64,000 nucleotides of DNA from Fennellomyces sp. T-0311 (Eukaryota > Mucoromycota > Mucoromycetes > Mucorales > Lichtheimiaceae), in contig JALLLT010000021.1 of the NCBI GenBank assembly GCA_025266875.1, positions 558,001-622,000 of the forward strand, in the 5' to 3' direction. Positions 34,896 through 48,340 of this stretch are shown in pieces. The notes under the pieces were generated by a model. It was not told where the DNA came from. It did not search any database and was given only the letters and a program-made list of their open reading frames with translations. The translations under genes were made by a program, and so were the position numbers. The number at the start of each line of letters is the position of its first letter. Positions within the stretch are counted from its first letter, which is position 1.

Positions 34896-36125
34896 CTAAG
34901 GGTAAGCCAGGATGCTTGTTTTAAAGTCATCAATGTACGCTCGCAATCGAGCATATTCGGGATATTGCAAATCGTCTGTGTATCAAAGGATCAGTGCGTT
35001 GAGCCATGACAACCACCCCGCCACCGTTACCTTCGCTGTACGGTCTGCCTTGCACGCCGTACGCCTTTTGTAAGTAGTTCCACAGCTTCTCGCTGATGAT
35101 GTCGGCATGCGTTTCGGGCGACGGGCGGTATTTGTCCATCGGCAGTCTTATGCTGGGATCCAGCGAGCCGTTGCTCCGCGCCAGCTTTTGGTTTGTGACT
35201 CGCCCGGGTAACGGTGAGCCCTCACCTACGCGACGGGAGGTCAGCCCAAATGATCTTGTAACTACTTTCCTCCCTCCCCCAAGACCACCTACGTGTTCGG
35301 AATAGCATCCATGTTCTGCCCCAATTCTTCTCCACCAGATAATGCTTCAATTTCATGTCTTCTCGTCGCAGCTCCTGGACGTACAACTGATGCTCTGCCT
35401 TTCGTCGACGGTCTAATGCGCCCTCCCTTTCCTCTTTTAAGTTGCCCAGCACCGTCTTGACTTTGAATTGCTCGTTCACGTTTGCCCCGTCGTCCCCAAG
35501 CTAATGACGTACCACGTTTACTAAGGTTCCCAGTCGTCTCTCTCTTTCTCCTTTACCTTGCGCGAACATTCATCCATACACCACAAACTGCATGTCGCTA
35601 TTTCCAATTGAATGGGGAACTGTTCCTCGTCCGTCCTGGTTTTTACGCACGTGCGACACACTGCATTGGAGCAGTTCAGTTGGCATACGTTTATATTCGG
35701 TGTTACAATTCGTTACCTTGACTTTCTGAGAACGGATTCATTGTGAGGAACACGGCATCCTCCGAATGACACACATCGCAACGAAACGTAGTCTGCAACG
35801 ATGCTCGATAAATGACGCGTTTCGTTTCGTTCACGTCGTCCGGCACTCGAGAAAGATGACCGCAACAGATCGGGGCGTTACGCGTGTAAAGATCCTTGTA
35901 AAAATCCTTCCAAGATTGTTCTTCATCAGGTCGCTTGTAATTGATTCCATAGTCTCGTTCAATCAGTCGTCGAAACACGCTGTCATTGTTGATTATGAAC
36001 TCTGAGAATTGTTTGCAGGTCAAAGCGAGTGCCGTCACGTCTCGGGTGTCCAAACAAAGCACAAGTTGAAGAGCCGTTTCGGGTGAAAGCCGGAGAATGG
36101 GTGGTTGTTTGTGGCTATTGAGCAT
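34896..36125 (-). CDS. F-box protein with C-terminal DUSP domain
   Basis: Exons 36125-35717, 35660-35557, 35500-35293, 35225-35031 and 34975-34896 give 331 aa. An F-box-like segment lies at residues 10-50 (LRLSPETALQLVLCLDTRDV, then LALTCKQFSEFI). A Cys-rich stretch follows across the first intron (CDVCHSED ... VCRTCVKTR ... WCMDEC), likely zinc-binding. The last 120 residues match a DUSP domain: VEKNWGRTWMLF, SPLPGRVTNQKL, LWNYLQKAYGVQG. DUSP domains are otherwise found mainly in ubiquitin-specific proteases; here no peptidase is attached. A role as an SCF-type ubiquitin-ligase adaptor is inferred. An upstream in-frame start at 36212 would add a hydrophobic stretch that looks like leader sequence. 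Confidence 0.8.
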
Positions 36126-36744
36126 GGCAAGTGGGAAAGAGGCGAGGAGAAGGAAGAGAAAGAGAGAGAGAAAAGAAGTGCTAGTTTTTTTTAAGTTGCT
36201 GTTCCCGCCCACGATGGCACTCCGGAATCAGAGACGTCACAGCACGCTGGCGCCTCACTGTATTGCTTCCCGTTATAGCTTCGAGTCTTTTACCCATGCA
36301 TATAGCCTAGCTAGCTAATTGTCTCTTCAAGCGATGGACGCAATGGGCAGATCACTTTTAGTGAGCTATCGTATTTATGCTCAGCAAAACACTTGTGCTA
36401 TGGCGACACATGATCATTTTGTGAATCGTCTGCCCTGCATACAGCACATTCTATTATGCTTTGAATGAGCATGTAGCAGCGCAATTTTGGTTGTTTCTAG
36501 TAGCAACTATCGATAGCAAAATGGCGTCAATTGTCAACACTCCTCATTGTTCTGACCGCCATGTCTGATGCGTCCCGTCGTTTGGATACGTAGCATAGAG
36601 CTTTTACCTCGGTTAGCTCAGCGAATTCTAGAACGACTGCACCTACAGCGCAGGTACGTTCTGGCAGCAAGACCAATGCTTTCTTTAAATGTAAGGTTCG
36701 CATGGGTTTATTATTTCGACTGATCTGCAGACCAATTGCATAAA
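36126..36744. other. Intergenic region with possible minor frame
   Basis: 5' of the F-box gene and 3' of the coiled-coil gene, both on -. A minus-strand frame at 36527-36748 could be read as extra exon sequence of the coiled-coil gene but follows an in-frame stop, so it is not called. Confidence 0.35.
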
Positions 36745-39052
36745 TCACTTAGAAACGAATGAGTGTCGTCGAGAAGCTGTCAACTGAAGGCATGAGCGGT
36801 CTATCATTCTTTTGAATATGCTTTTTTTTACCTGGAGAGAATGATCCACTTTGTCGTGCATTTCTTTCATGGTGGCGAGTATACCTTGCGTCTTTGACCG
36901 TTGTGCATGTATCTTTGCCAAACGGGTGCGAGATACATTTTGCCTTTTGGCCAATTTTACGCATGCGTTAGAAAGCTGATGATACTTTCTTATTAACGCG
37001 CCCTAATTGGATTTGTTTCAGTTAACCTAGCGCTGCTACTGCTTGAGTATATGTATGTACGTGGTCATTAAATGCTTGCTGCATTCGTTCACCAAGAGCA
37101 ATGGTGGCTTCGTCATAGAGCAAGTTCCCACCAGATCTAAAGCAATTAACCGCGTTGGGTATTGCGCTTTTGGAATCGAGACCACTTACGTGTGCTTGTC
37201 CGCGCATTCCGAAGCTATCGTTCCGAATTCCGTCAGTTTGCGCTCAAGAACCTGGTTTTGGTATGTAGTCTGGACAGATCTGATTGATTCCAATATTTTT
37301 CGACGCTCGTCCGCCTTCTCCTCCGCACTTAGTACACGGCGTTCGTAGTCGACAGGACGCTCTTTGTGTGTCGGTGGATGGACACTTGATGCATGCGAAA
37401 CTCGGCTATGGTTATCGTCGTTGTCGTATTGGTCTCCGTAGTCGTATTCAAAGTCAATGTCATCGTTCACGGTTGGTCTATCTTGATCGTCTTGGGTCGC
37501 TGGTTCGCGTGGTAATGGCTCATCTTGAGGTGCTGGGCTGGGCCGTCCCGCAGTCTCGTTGTCTGCTTGTTGCCTTGGCTGAACTGTCTCTTCCACAAAT
37601 ACATCTTCCATGTTTGTCTTTTGCACGATCGTCGTTTCCACAATTGCACCCTTGGCGGTTGCATCTTCAACGGTTACAACATCTGTATATTGTGCAGTTA
37701 CATCGTTCGCAATTCCATCCTCCTCCACATCTGCATCCAAGTTGTCTGGAGTATTAATATCTGACGGCTGTTGCATTGGCACAGCTTTTGCTAGCTGATC
37801 ATCAGCATCCGAAACAGGAGCCTTGCTCGCTGCAGCTTTAGAGCTTGGTACGGGTGGATCTTTGGGGTTACTGGGTACACTCGCTTGTGTATCTTTGTTC
37901 GGTGGCTGTGCTGTCTCATTCTCAGCGCTGAAACTAGTCAACACCTCCTCCTCTTCATCTTGGACTTGCTGAGATACAGACACAACTTCCTTTTGTGTTG
38001 AATGCTGTGCAAAGAAGCTGTGAATAGGTGTCTTTTGTCGAGGCTTTTGCTGTGGAATGTTCGTTTGCTCTGTCGAGAATGGCTGCCTCGCACTTTTGAA
38101 ACTCTTCAGACTTTTGAAGCTTCCATTATCGTTGGAATGATAGCTCTTTATCGACTCTGCTCGATTTGCCATTGGTTTTTCACCCAGTGGTGGTCGTAGC
38201 CTGGACGACGTGGATCCGGTAACTGATGGTGATGATTGTTGATCAAGATATGGCTTGAGGACAAGTTCTTCTGCTGCTCGATACGGACTATTCTCCATGG
38301 ATTTGTCACCTAGCGGTCGTCGTCTAGAAGACGTGGATCCGGTAACTGATGGGGATGACCGTCGGGATTGCTGATCGAGATATGGTTTGAGGACGAGTTC
38401 TTCTGTTGCTGGATACGGGCTGTTCTCCATTGTTTTATCGCCCAGCGGCTGCCTTCTAGATGACGTTGATCCGGTAACCGATGACGATGATTGTCGAGAT
38501 GGTGGATCAACGTATGGCTTGATGACGAATTTTCCCGTTGTTGGATACGGGGCAGGTGCGCTAAATATGCCTGCGTCAGGACCATCAAACCTTTGGAAAA
38601 CTACACATACGCTCTTAAACCGCGTTGGATTCGTGCCATCTTTTTGACGTGTTCTTCTGAGAGTTTAATCGAGTTTTCCATATCGACAAAGGATTCACGC
38701 AGCTTTCGTTTTTGGTCTCGCACTGGTGTGAGTGGAGGACTGGCTGATCCTACGCTTTCAAACGAAAGGGTAGGTGCTCGCTCTGGCTGTTGGCGTTCTA
38801 ACTGTCGACGTTCTGTGGAATGCAAAAAAGAATGTTATGAATTAAAGGACAAAATGCACTGAAGGATTGTCTTCTTGCCGAATTCTTCCACTGGGAGAAA
38901 GACCATGCGATCCACAGAAGGAACGGGCCTTTGATTGAAATCAGATGATCAGGTTACTCCTCCCTTTACGCAGCAATGTACCTGACACCACGTTTGCGCT
39001 CAAGAAATCTCTGCAGTCGTGATCGGGAGAGGTTTTGTGTGGAGTCGCTCAT
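36745..39052 (-). CDS. Repeat-containing coiled-coil protein, unknown function
   Basis: Exons 39052-38982, 38928-38879, 38812-38611, 38560-37190, 37136-37040 and 36975-36745 give about 673 aa. The N terminus is basic (SRSRLQRFLERKRG); then helical (KRKLRESFVDMENSIKLSEE). Three tandem 42-44-residue repeats (ELVLKPYLDQQS...SVTGSTSSR) are followed by a long acidic disordered region. The C-terminal part (ILESIRSVQTTYQNQVLERK onward) is helical with heptads, ending near SLQ and a short basic tail. Intron 2 uses a GC donor (TTCG|GCAAGA). The intron at 37039-36976 is the least certain junction. At the 3' end, 45 nt (from GTAAAAAAAA) can be kept or spliced without breaking frame. Spindle, septum or cytoskeletal roles are possible; none is shown. 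Confidence 0.62.
38166..38550 (-). repeat. Three tandem in-frame repeats, 132-bp unit
   Basis: On the minus strand, units start at about 38550, 38418 and 38286. Each encodes PYxxxxxxVxKPYxDxxS followed by SVTGSTSSRxxPxGxK and a linking MENS. The third unit lacks two codons after QQS. Nucleotide similarity is high, indicating recent duplication by unequal exchange. Confidence 0.85.
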
Positions 39053-39245
39053 GTTGAATATATATGTTTGAGAAGGAAACGCGAATTTCTCTGGCTTGTT
39101 GCACAGAGCGAAAATGCGGACATCGACGCCCTTTTTTTTTTATTCTGTCGGCAGACAATGGTACAGTACAGTTCGAACATAACATGGGATAGATTGAAAA
39201 CACATAGAATAGAGTAACATAAGCAGCTTTTTTTTCCATATATAT

Positions 39246-40332
39246 TTACATGCCAGCAGGCAAAGTGCGCAACAGCACGAGTTCTTCGCCCTCAGCAATA
39301 TCTCGTCTTGTCCAGCAGCCCACTTGGTTCAACGCCGGGCCTTCCATCAAGCAGACGTTGGCAGAAGAATCCGACCGTTTCCGCATATAATGGAAAGGGC
39401 AGTACACGAGGCTGGCGCTATGCAGCTGACCGTCGTCGTCTGTCGGATCCAACACCGTCTTGTTTCGGTACGGCACGCAATACTCTGAAGCGGAACCGAC
39501 GCCAAGCTTGAGCGAGGTAAATTCGTCCACTGTCATTGGGACACCGAAGTAAAATCCCAAAGGGGTGTTGCGCGGCAACGGTCGCGCCGCAACCACACGC
39601 TGGTTATCAACAACACGAACAATATCGCGCCAAGATTTTGGTACATCTTTGAGATCGATGTCTTCTTGTCGCTGTCGACGAGCCATCAGGAACGCATCGA
39701 ACTCTGTCAACCCTGCTGGCGTGGCTGCTTTTCGTTTGCCAAAGTACAGCGGCCATTCTTCTTTAGCCAGCCGCGACTCCCATTCCGTGTAGTCCCATAT
39801 GGCATCCTTTAGGTTTCCGGGGTCGTACGCGAGCTTAAAGTGCATGCAACGGCTGCCGTGTGGCCGGAAAGGTATGAAATAGCGATCAATGTTATTGGTA
39901 AGGATGGCCGAGGCAGAGTTTGTGGGTGTCTTTGAGAGCCCTTTTTCAGCTTTGATGTGCGAAGATAAAACCATGCCATCCGCTTTCTATACTCACCTTT
40001 CCTCGAAACACTCTGGGTATATTGCGCTCTCTGCTTATTTTCTCATCCAATGCTAATGCTGCTTTAATCAGATCCGTGCGTGGAAGTGATTTGGCAGGGT
40101 GTTGTCGAAGCGCCAGGAAAAGCAGGTACGACTGACTGTGCCAGCGTGGAGGTGTGTCAGACGATCGCTGTCGTCTACGCCCACTGCTGGTATTGTCATT
40201 GAGTCGTCGGCTCATGTCGGTGCGGTCGGACACGGGTGGGGTTTCTGCTTTACGCTTTCTGCTTTTATCAACAGACCTTGAGGGCGATGAAAAAGTGGTA
40301 TCGGCACGATGCAACACCAAGTGTTGTGTCAT
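39246..40332 (-). CDS. SET-domain-containing protein (putative lysine methyltransferase)
   Basis: Exons 40332-39997 and 39929-39246 give 339 aa. The N terminus carries a basic nuclear-type signal (SRKRKAE) and an Arg/Ser-rich stretch. The C-terminal half reads as a divergent SET fold: AARPLPRNTPLGFYFGVPM, VLDPTDDD, SSANVCLMEGP and RRDIAEGEELVLL, where GEEL matches the conserved end of SET domains. The usual NHSC motif is replaced by an ANVCL-type sequence, so methyltransferase activity is not assured. The intron acceptor (CTCAAAG|ACA) was chosen for frame. Substrate unknown. Confidence 0.68.
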
Positions 40333-40467
40333 GACTACCAGTCAAGTTAAAAGGAAAAGGGCTTCGCGCGTCTGCTTCGGAGCAGCAACAGAATTTCATC
40401 TGCATGATCCATTTACAGCATTTGCAACCGCCAGGCCTTTTATTTTCTTCTTAAACACACACATCTT

Positions 40468-42437
<1,970 letters not shown>

Positions 42438-42688
42438 GGCGTTTTTCTTTATAAAAATGATGAGACCAAGGAGAGATCAAGGTGCAAAGGAAAAGCTGAC
42501 TATCAAATTGAAGGTTCGTGTTGAGACGCTTTATTTTCGTTTTACAGTGCATGCGTTTACTCGATAAACTTTTTTTTTGTGGCGTAAGACAGGTCGTTAT
42601 CTCGGACGATCAACCCCATCCCTTACGGCAGGCACGCTTGTTTTATATCCATCGTCAATGCAGCTTAGCATGCATCTGTAGCATGGAC

Positions 42689-44954
42689 TCACACGCTAGT
42701 TGGAGCGGCTTTCAAACTGTCTGAGATCTTGGAACGCAAGCAATCGAGCATCCCGAACTGACTATCGTGACAGAGCGCCTGCAACTCGCACTTGAGATTC
42801 AAATGGAGCATGGCCGACACTTCTTGTCTTTGGGGGAACGATTAAAAGTCTTGATCAGCAGCGTTTGTTTGTTGTTTACCCTACATGAAAGATCTGTAGC
42901 TTGATGGATGTTGATCGATCAAGTGATACTCTGGTTGGACAAGCTGGCTGCTTTCATCCATATTGGTACGACCACTCGTCATAATCACGGCCTTTCTTCT
43001 GTCGCGAGGGGTCATTGGCATAAATGCTTGGTCAGGAATATTGTATCTAAGGTAACCAAAAGTTGTCAAAATCATCATGCGATGAATAAAACAGGGTGTT
43101 ACTTTAATCGATCTTTGCTTGTGAGACCAATGTGTTGAGTTTTGGGAACTGCAAGGTTGGGTGCATCAAATGCCTGTGCCTAAAACCAACAGCTGAACAT
43201 GCATGTTTTTTTTTCTTCTTCTCTTTCATAAACTTACTCGGCTGCCCCATTTGTAGACAGAATAGATTTCGAGGCCGTACGGGTCATAGTCCACAAACGC
43301 CAACAATGGCAACTGTTCATGATAGATCGACAAGTACTTTAACAAATGTCGAGTAGCAATATCCTGTTTCCCGCAATCAGTGTGCTGTCAAATTCAACAT
43401 GGTGTGTGACGTACTGGGTATCCTCGACCCTGCATGAGAATGGTTAAGTCACGGATTGCAACAGCAATGTCGTCAAAACTTTACCGTGATAAGAATGCCA
43501 TTAGGAAAAGCTCGGGCGAATCCCGTAGAGACCAAATGTCGAAAGCTTGCCTAGGAAGTGTTCGTGTGAGTGTTTGCTAAAAGCAAAGCTGCCTGCGTAC
43601 TTCTTTTTCGATGATCAGCACGAAAGTTGCCGCGGAATCCACGTGGGTGATCTGGTTCACCGGAGGAATCAGGATACCCTATGCAATTATAGGTTGTTAG
43701 ATCGAAATGATCGAAAAGTTCTGCTTTGACTTGCCTGTTCATCGCTGCAGAAACTGTCATCTGTATGAACGCTGGCTGTGCAATCGAGTTTTCTGCCATT
43801 TTTCAGCGTGATGCTTGCCGCACCATAGATTAACCCTTTAGATGACGCTGTCTGATACGACGAGCCCATTTAAAAGTCCAATCTCATCAGTAAATACACC
43901 CTCTTTTCCTTACCACATGCAAGGTAGATCGGGGCACATTAAAGCAATGGGACCAGCCTGTAACAATCTATATACATTTATCAGCTGCATACGCTGGCAT
44001 CAGCTTTCATCAAGAATATTACATCGTCTACCACTTTTTGAGTTTCAAATAGCTCGACATCTCGATAGAATATGTCGCGTTTTGAGACGACCACGTTCTG
44101 CACAATCGACTCATGCATGATCTGGAGCACTCGCAGTCGTCGAGCTAACAACCACTCATGTTACCAAGTGTTGGTAGATGAATCAAAAGCATATAACTTG
44201 CTGAATTTTTTGATATTGTTGCGCTTGACGAGCTCCAGCGAAGCGTCGAACGATGATCGATGGAGACGCCCTTTCTTGCTATTGCCGCCTCTGCTACTCT
44301 TTAAGGCTTTCCGACTATAAAGGTGTTAATTACACGTGCCACTGCAAGAGATCGACCTACCCTCGAGTAGGCTGTGCCGGGGTGGCCGTGGGAAGGCCCA
44401 ACTGCTTTCCCAATGCGATTTTTTCCAGAAGCGACAGAATGGTGCTTTCCATCTGATCAATGATTGTTTCCCTGTGAAAAGCAGGGCTAAACAATCGAGT
44501 TGATTGGCGTAGATGACATAACTTACCGAGGCTGGGGCTGTGTCCCATGCGGTGGGATATTTTCTTGATCTTCTATCGGACTCTCAGCAATGCGTTTCGT
44601 CCCCGCGATTACTTGATCTGTAGCTGTGTGCTGCTGCGACTCGATGGATAAGCAATCCATCTGCGAGTCCGAAAATGCCAAAGGAACTTGACGAGCGTCT
44701 GATTGAATGGAGGAAAAGCGTAGGTCCGTGTCACTTGATAACGTGAGGCTATCTCGGAACGGCTCATGCACGTCAGTTGCTTCCATGTTTGATTGCTGCA
44801 GATCCTGCTTCAGCTGATTATCCCCGTCGTACAACAAACGGCGATAGGATAAGGGTGGTTGCCATTCCTGTGTGCCTGTTCCAACTGGCATCAGCATTTG
44901 TGATGCACATTCGGCATCAAGCCAGCCCAGTGCATCGTCGAAGTCATCGTCCAT
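42689..44954 (-). CDS. SPO11: SPO11 meiotic double-strand-break protein (Topo VI A-like)
   Basis: Thirteen exons: 44954-44527, 44471-44361, 44314-44202, 44144-44023, 43967-43914, 43851-43735, 43678-43601, 43550-43485, 43429-43415, 43363-43238, 43179-43103, 43046-42885 and 42827-42689, giving 535 aa. The catalytic Tyr lies in VSKRDIFYRDVELF. SSKGLIYGAAS, ILIPPVNQI, VLIIEKE (Toprim Glu), ILITGRGYPDIATR and FVDYDPYGLEIY (Toprim DxD) follow in family order, and the C terminus SAMLHLNLKCELQAL is conserved. It cleaves DNA by a tyrosyl transesterification to start meiotic recombination. The N-terminal 180 residues are disordered and specific. Introns 3 and 6 use GC donors (A|GCAAGT, CAG|GCAAGT); exon 9 is 15 nt. 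Reading through intron 3 meets an in-frame TAA. The intact frame suggests a sexual cycle or recent loss of one. Confidence 0.92.
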
Positions 44955-45883
44955 TTTTTTTTGGAGGCGAAAGAAAAAGAAGAGTCAATGACAACATTCG
45001 GAAGCGACAAGAAAACAGGGGCAATATCAAAGACGGATTGACCTTCTATGAACACCTGTACTCTTTAGATGCGAACATCTCCTGCGAATGGGACGATGGT
45101 TACGTCAACCCTGAATGGTGTGGTGTTTCGCTTGCCAAGCAAATGTTTGTAGCTGATAAGCAAAGCCGGTCATCGTGCATGAAGCACTTGTAGCCGAGCT
45201 TAAACGACCAAAAAAACCTTCTGAAGGTTTCTTTCTTTCGCACCTTTCCACGCAAAGTGATGTGATTGCGTTTCATCGCATGGACCATTCTGAATAAAAA
45301 AAAAAGCATCCATATACGCGCGGCTGTAGATACATAAAACAATAGCCTGCATCAGTGCTGATAAGCATACAAAGAAATAGGGGAAACGTTGATATCAACA
45401 CCAGCCAAACAAGCCAGGGGAGGCAAGTTCATGCCCAAATATAAACGGTATTGTTGCTGCATCTGCTGTCATTCTTTTCATTTAATAAAATCTAAAGCGC
45501 CCTGTTTTTCGTTTCTCCAAGAATGATCCATTGCATAACACTCGTTTTCTCTTTCTTTCTTCTTCTGAAACCGGCAATAACTGTCGTGGCATACGCTTGT
45601 CTGAACAATCGAACGCTTTGCCGTGGCCGTAAAGTCAGTGGCTGTACGCCACGACCAAAGAATAAGCCCACGACTCTACATGCAAGGAGTTGGCGCATGT
45701 GAGCTGAATTGAATACCCCATTCGTTTCCAGACCGATGCGTGCCTTTCTTCTTTTTTCTTCTCTTTCGCTGGTAGAGTGAAACGATGCCCACTGACGATG
45801 CGTATGTAAACATTTACTTGTACAAAAAAAAGCACCAAGCTGAGACAAATAATAGACCACGCGAACCAATAATTGTAAGCGTA
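44955..45883. other. Divergent intergenic region (0.93 kb)
   Basis: Between SPO11 (-) and the PPxY membrane protein (+). Poly-T and CT-rich tracts next to both starts; the frames inside are short and lack domains. A longer N terminus for the + gene (ATG at 45785) falls here but looks non-coding. Confidence 0.4.
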
Positions 45884-46684
45884 ATGCCTCGACCCACCTC
45901 AAGTTCTTCTGGCTTTTTCGAAACACAATTTCCAACCACTTGGGCATCCCATAAGCCTACCGCAATAGATAGCGGTGGCGGTGGTACTGACACCTCAGCG
46001 GCCTGTAAGAAGCCAGCATGATGAAATATGAAGGCGAATGACGCAAAATAATAATTATAATGTCGCACACTAGGCATCATCGCGTTCGAGGTTGTTTTCT
46101 CAGTATTTGTATTCGGGATCGTAGCAGGTTGCTACGTATTTGGTATGCGTCGGCGTAGACGACATCGGCAACTTGAACGCGAACGGGAACAACAGTATGC
46201 GCAAGCCCAATCTGCATGTAGTGAATCCATGCTGGAACGCGCGTTAGACCGTCACGAGAGACGAATGCTCCACCATCTGCATATGCTCGACCCATCGTCA
46301 CGACAGTCATCGTCCGTGACAACAAGTACAAACAATACAACAACAAATTTGCCAGTGCCACCACCCTATTGGCCACCAGACCCCACCTTACGTTTACCTG
46401 ATCAAGCCGTCGCTAGACTCTCTCAGGCGCTTTTAATGGCACACATGGCACGCACGCCACTGTTTCATGACATGAACGCTGTCCCTCCTTATCCACACCC
46501 CACTGTCGCGCCACCGAAATATTCGGATATATATCAACAGCCATCACGTGCACCTTCTTGGCTTTCGTTGCAAACGAATCGACCGCCGATGGAGCAACAG
46601 CAATCGACACTTTCGCTTCCAGCAAGCCTATTTCCCGCCAGCAACACAACACAAGATGAGCCCCATGCTTCACGTAATCCCTAA
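45884..46684 (+). CDS. Single-pass membrane protein with PPxY motifs (possible Rsp5/Nedd4 ligand)
   Basis: Exons 45884-46004 and 46074-46684 give 243 aa. A short Ser/Thr/Gly-rich N-terminal segment without a signal peptide is followed by one membrane helix (FEVVFSVFVFGIVAGCYVFG) and then RRRRR, which by the positive-inside rule puts the C terminus in the cytosol. The tail has a coiled basic stretch and two PPxY motifs (VPPPYWPP and APPKYSDIY). PPxY motifs bind WW domains of Rsp5/Nedd4 ubiquitin ligases, and several yeast membrane adaptors have this layout; the adaptor role is inferred. A start at 45785 would add 33 unsupported residues. Confidence 0.68.
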
Positions 46685-46734
46685 CTTGTATACACCACAA
46701 CATTTCTGCATAGTCGTATTTATTAATATACTTT

Positions 46735-48340
46735 TTACTCTTGTACTACATCGCGAATTGTTTCAGATAAAACCATGTCGTCATACACCGGTCGACCATC
46801 ATCAGATAGCACACCTCGGATTGGAATGCAGCGTATGCCGTTGCTCTCGATGGCTTTTACGTCGACGTGGACCTGGCTGTTCTTGAGATAAATGACATGG
46901 GTGATGAATGTGGAGGGTGGGTCAGGAGTGAACTGGTGGTCGGGGAAGGGCGGGTAGTGGTTAGGTGGCGTGCCAGGCAAACTGCCTCCGGGCGGTTCGG
47001 ATAGGAGGGAGGTGGTGGTCAATGTATCGCTGTGTCCATCTGCGTACGTCTGATAGAATGCGCGCCGGGCATCTATATTTCGGCTTTGATTGAGGGCGGC
47101 TGCGATGGTTTCGATAAAGTCCATTGCAGTGTAGCCTTCCGTTTCTCGATCGTTGGAGCCATTGAGGAGCAGTATCTTGTTTTTGAGCGTACGTGAGTGT
47201 GCGATGGAGTTTCCAACGTCGCGTAATATCAGACAAGGGACAATAGACGTATACAGCGATCCGATCGAGTATATCAAGGTTTCTTTGGTTGACATGTGAC
47301 TGATGACCTTTGGATTCGGGAATGGATATATTTCCTGGCCATACTGATTGATATAGTACACGCGTTCAATTCGCGCTGACAGTTTTTCGTGGACACTCTT
47401 TGAAAAGAACAGGTTGGCTGAGCCGTTTACTTCGGGTGACAGCGGTGCCTGGTCGTCTTCGTTATCGAGTGCCAAGTGTGAGAATGCATCGATCGGGTTT
47501 GGCCGTGTCCATCGGCAGCCCGGTGTAGGGGGGCGTTTACCAGGCGTTGTTTTGGCAGGAGGATGTGATATCTCGTTCTGACCAGCCAATGTTTCGCCAT
47601 TAGTCAGTGTAGCTGCAATGGTTGCTGTATGATTCGTGTTTATCACCGGCACGACGGTTGTCCGTTCAGAAATGCCCGTGATGGCTGCAAATAAAAACAA
47701 CGCGGCTTCCAGCGATCCAAAGAACAATCTAGCCCCCGTCAAGAAAAAGTTGCCAATGCTGCCGTTGCGAAAGTTGAACCGTTTGTGCGCTCGCTTCAGC
47801 ACTTCAAAGTGGAAGCTTGTCAGGAATCCGCGGATGGCTTCTCTCTTTTCGATTGATATTGATTTCCACAATCTTTTTTTAGAAGCACTTAGCAGGACTT
47901 TCATTGTCATTATTAGACGGACTTACTCATGACGACCCTCTACTATAGACACCCATTCATCCTTGACTTGTTGCTCGGACGCATCGGCTGGGAGCCGATA
48001 ACTCAGCAGGTCTCTCATAGCTATTCGTTCAGGAGAACTCCGTTCTGAATGAGCAATGTCAATCAATCGTGTGAGTCGTGATCGCAGGTCGCCTATACTT
48101 GGACCGCCCAGTACTCGCAACAGCTCACTCTGCACAACAAGTATGTTAATTGGCGGTGGTTTTTTTTTTGGGGGGTGACATCATATAAAGAAAAAGGTTG
48201 ATAATTACGGACGAGCCACCATTGTCAGACACACCCAGAATGTAGCACACATCGTTTGTCACGGCATCATGGAATGCACGGGCAATGTGATTGCAAGCAG
48301 TGCCACCGGAAATGATAACTACAGACGATCCTCGGTCCAT
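46735..48340 (-). CDS. CofD/YvcK (UPF0052)-family protein
   Basis: Exons 48340-48209, 48129-47927 and 47872-46735 give 490 aa. Family motifs appear in order: VVIISGGTACNHIARAF at the N terminus, ILGVSDNGGSS then SELLRVLGGPSIGDLRSRL, FNFRNGSIGNFFLTGARLF, and STKETLIYSIGSLYTSIVPC. In archaea CofD transfers 2-phospho-lactate to the F420 precursor, while bacterial YvcK is a nucleotide-sugar-binding regulator of carbon metabolism and cell wall. The fungal homologues are uncharacterised, and no F420 pathway is expected here, so a YvcK-like regulatory role is the better guess. An insert between residues 150 and 215 is specific. Confidence 0.85.

Noticed and set aside
44165..44200. SPO11 as a pseudogene because of an in-frame TAA
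   Set aside because: A consensus GC-AG intron removes it and every other exon is intact.
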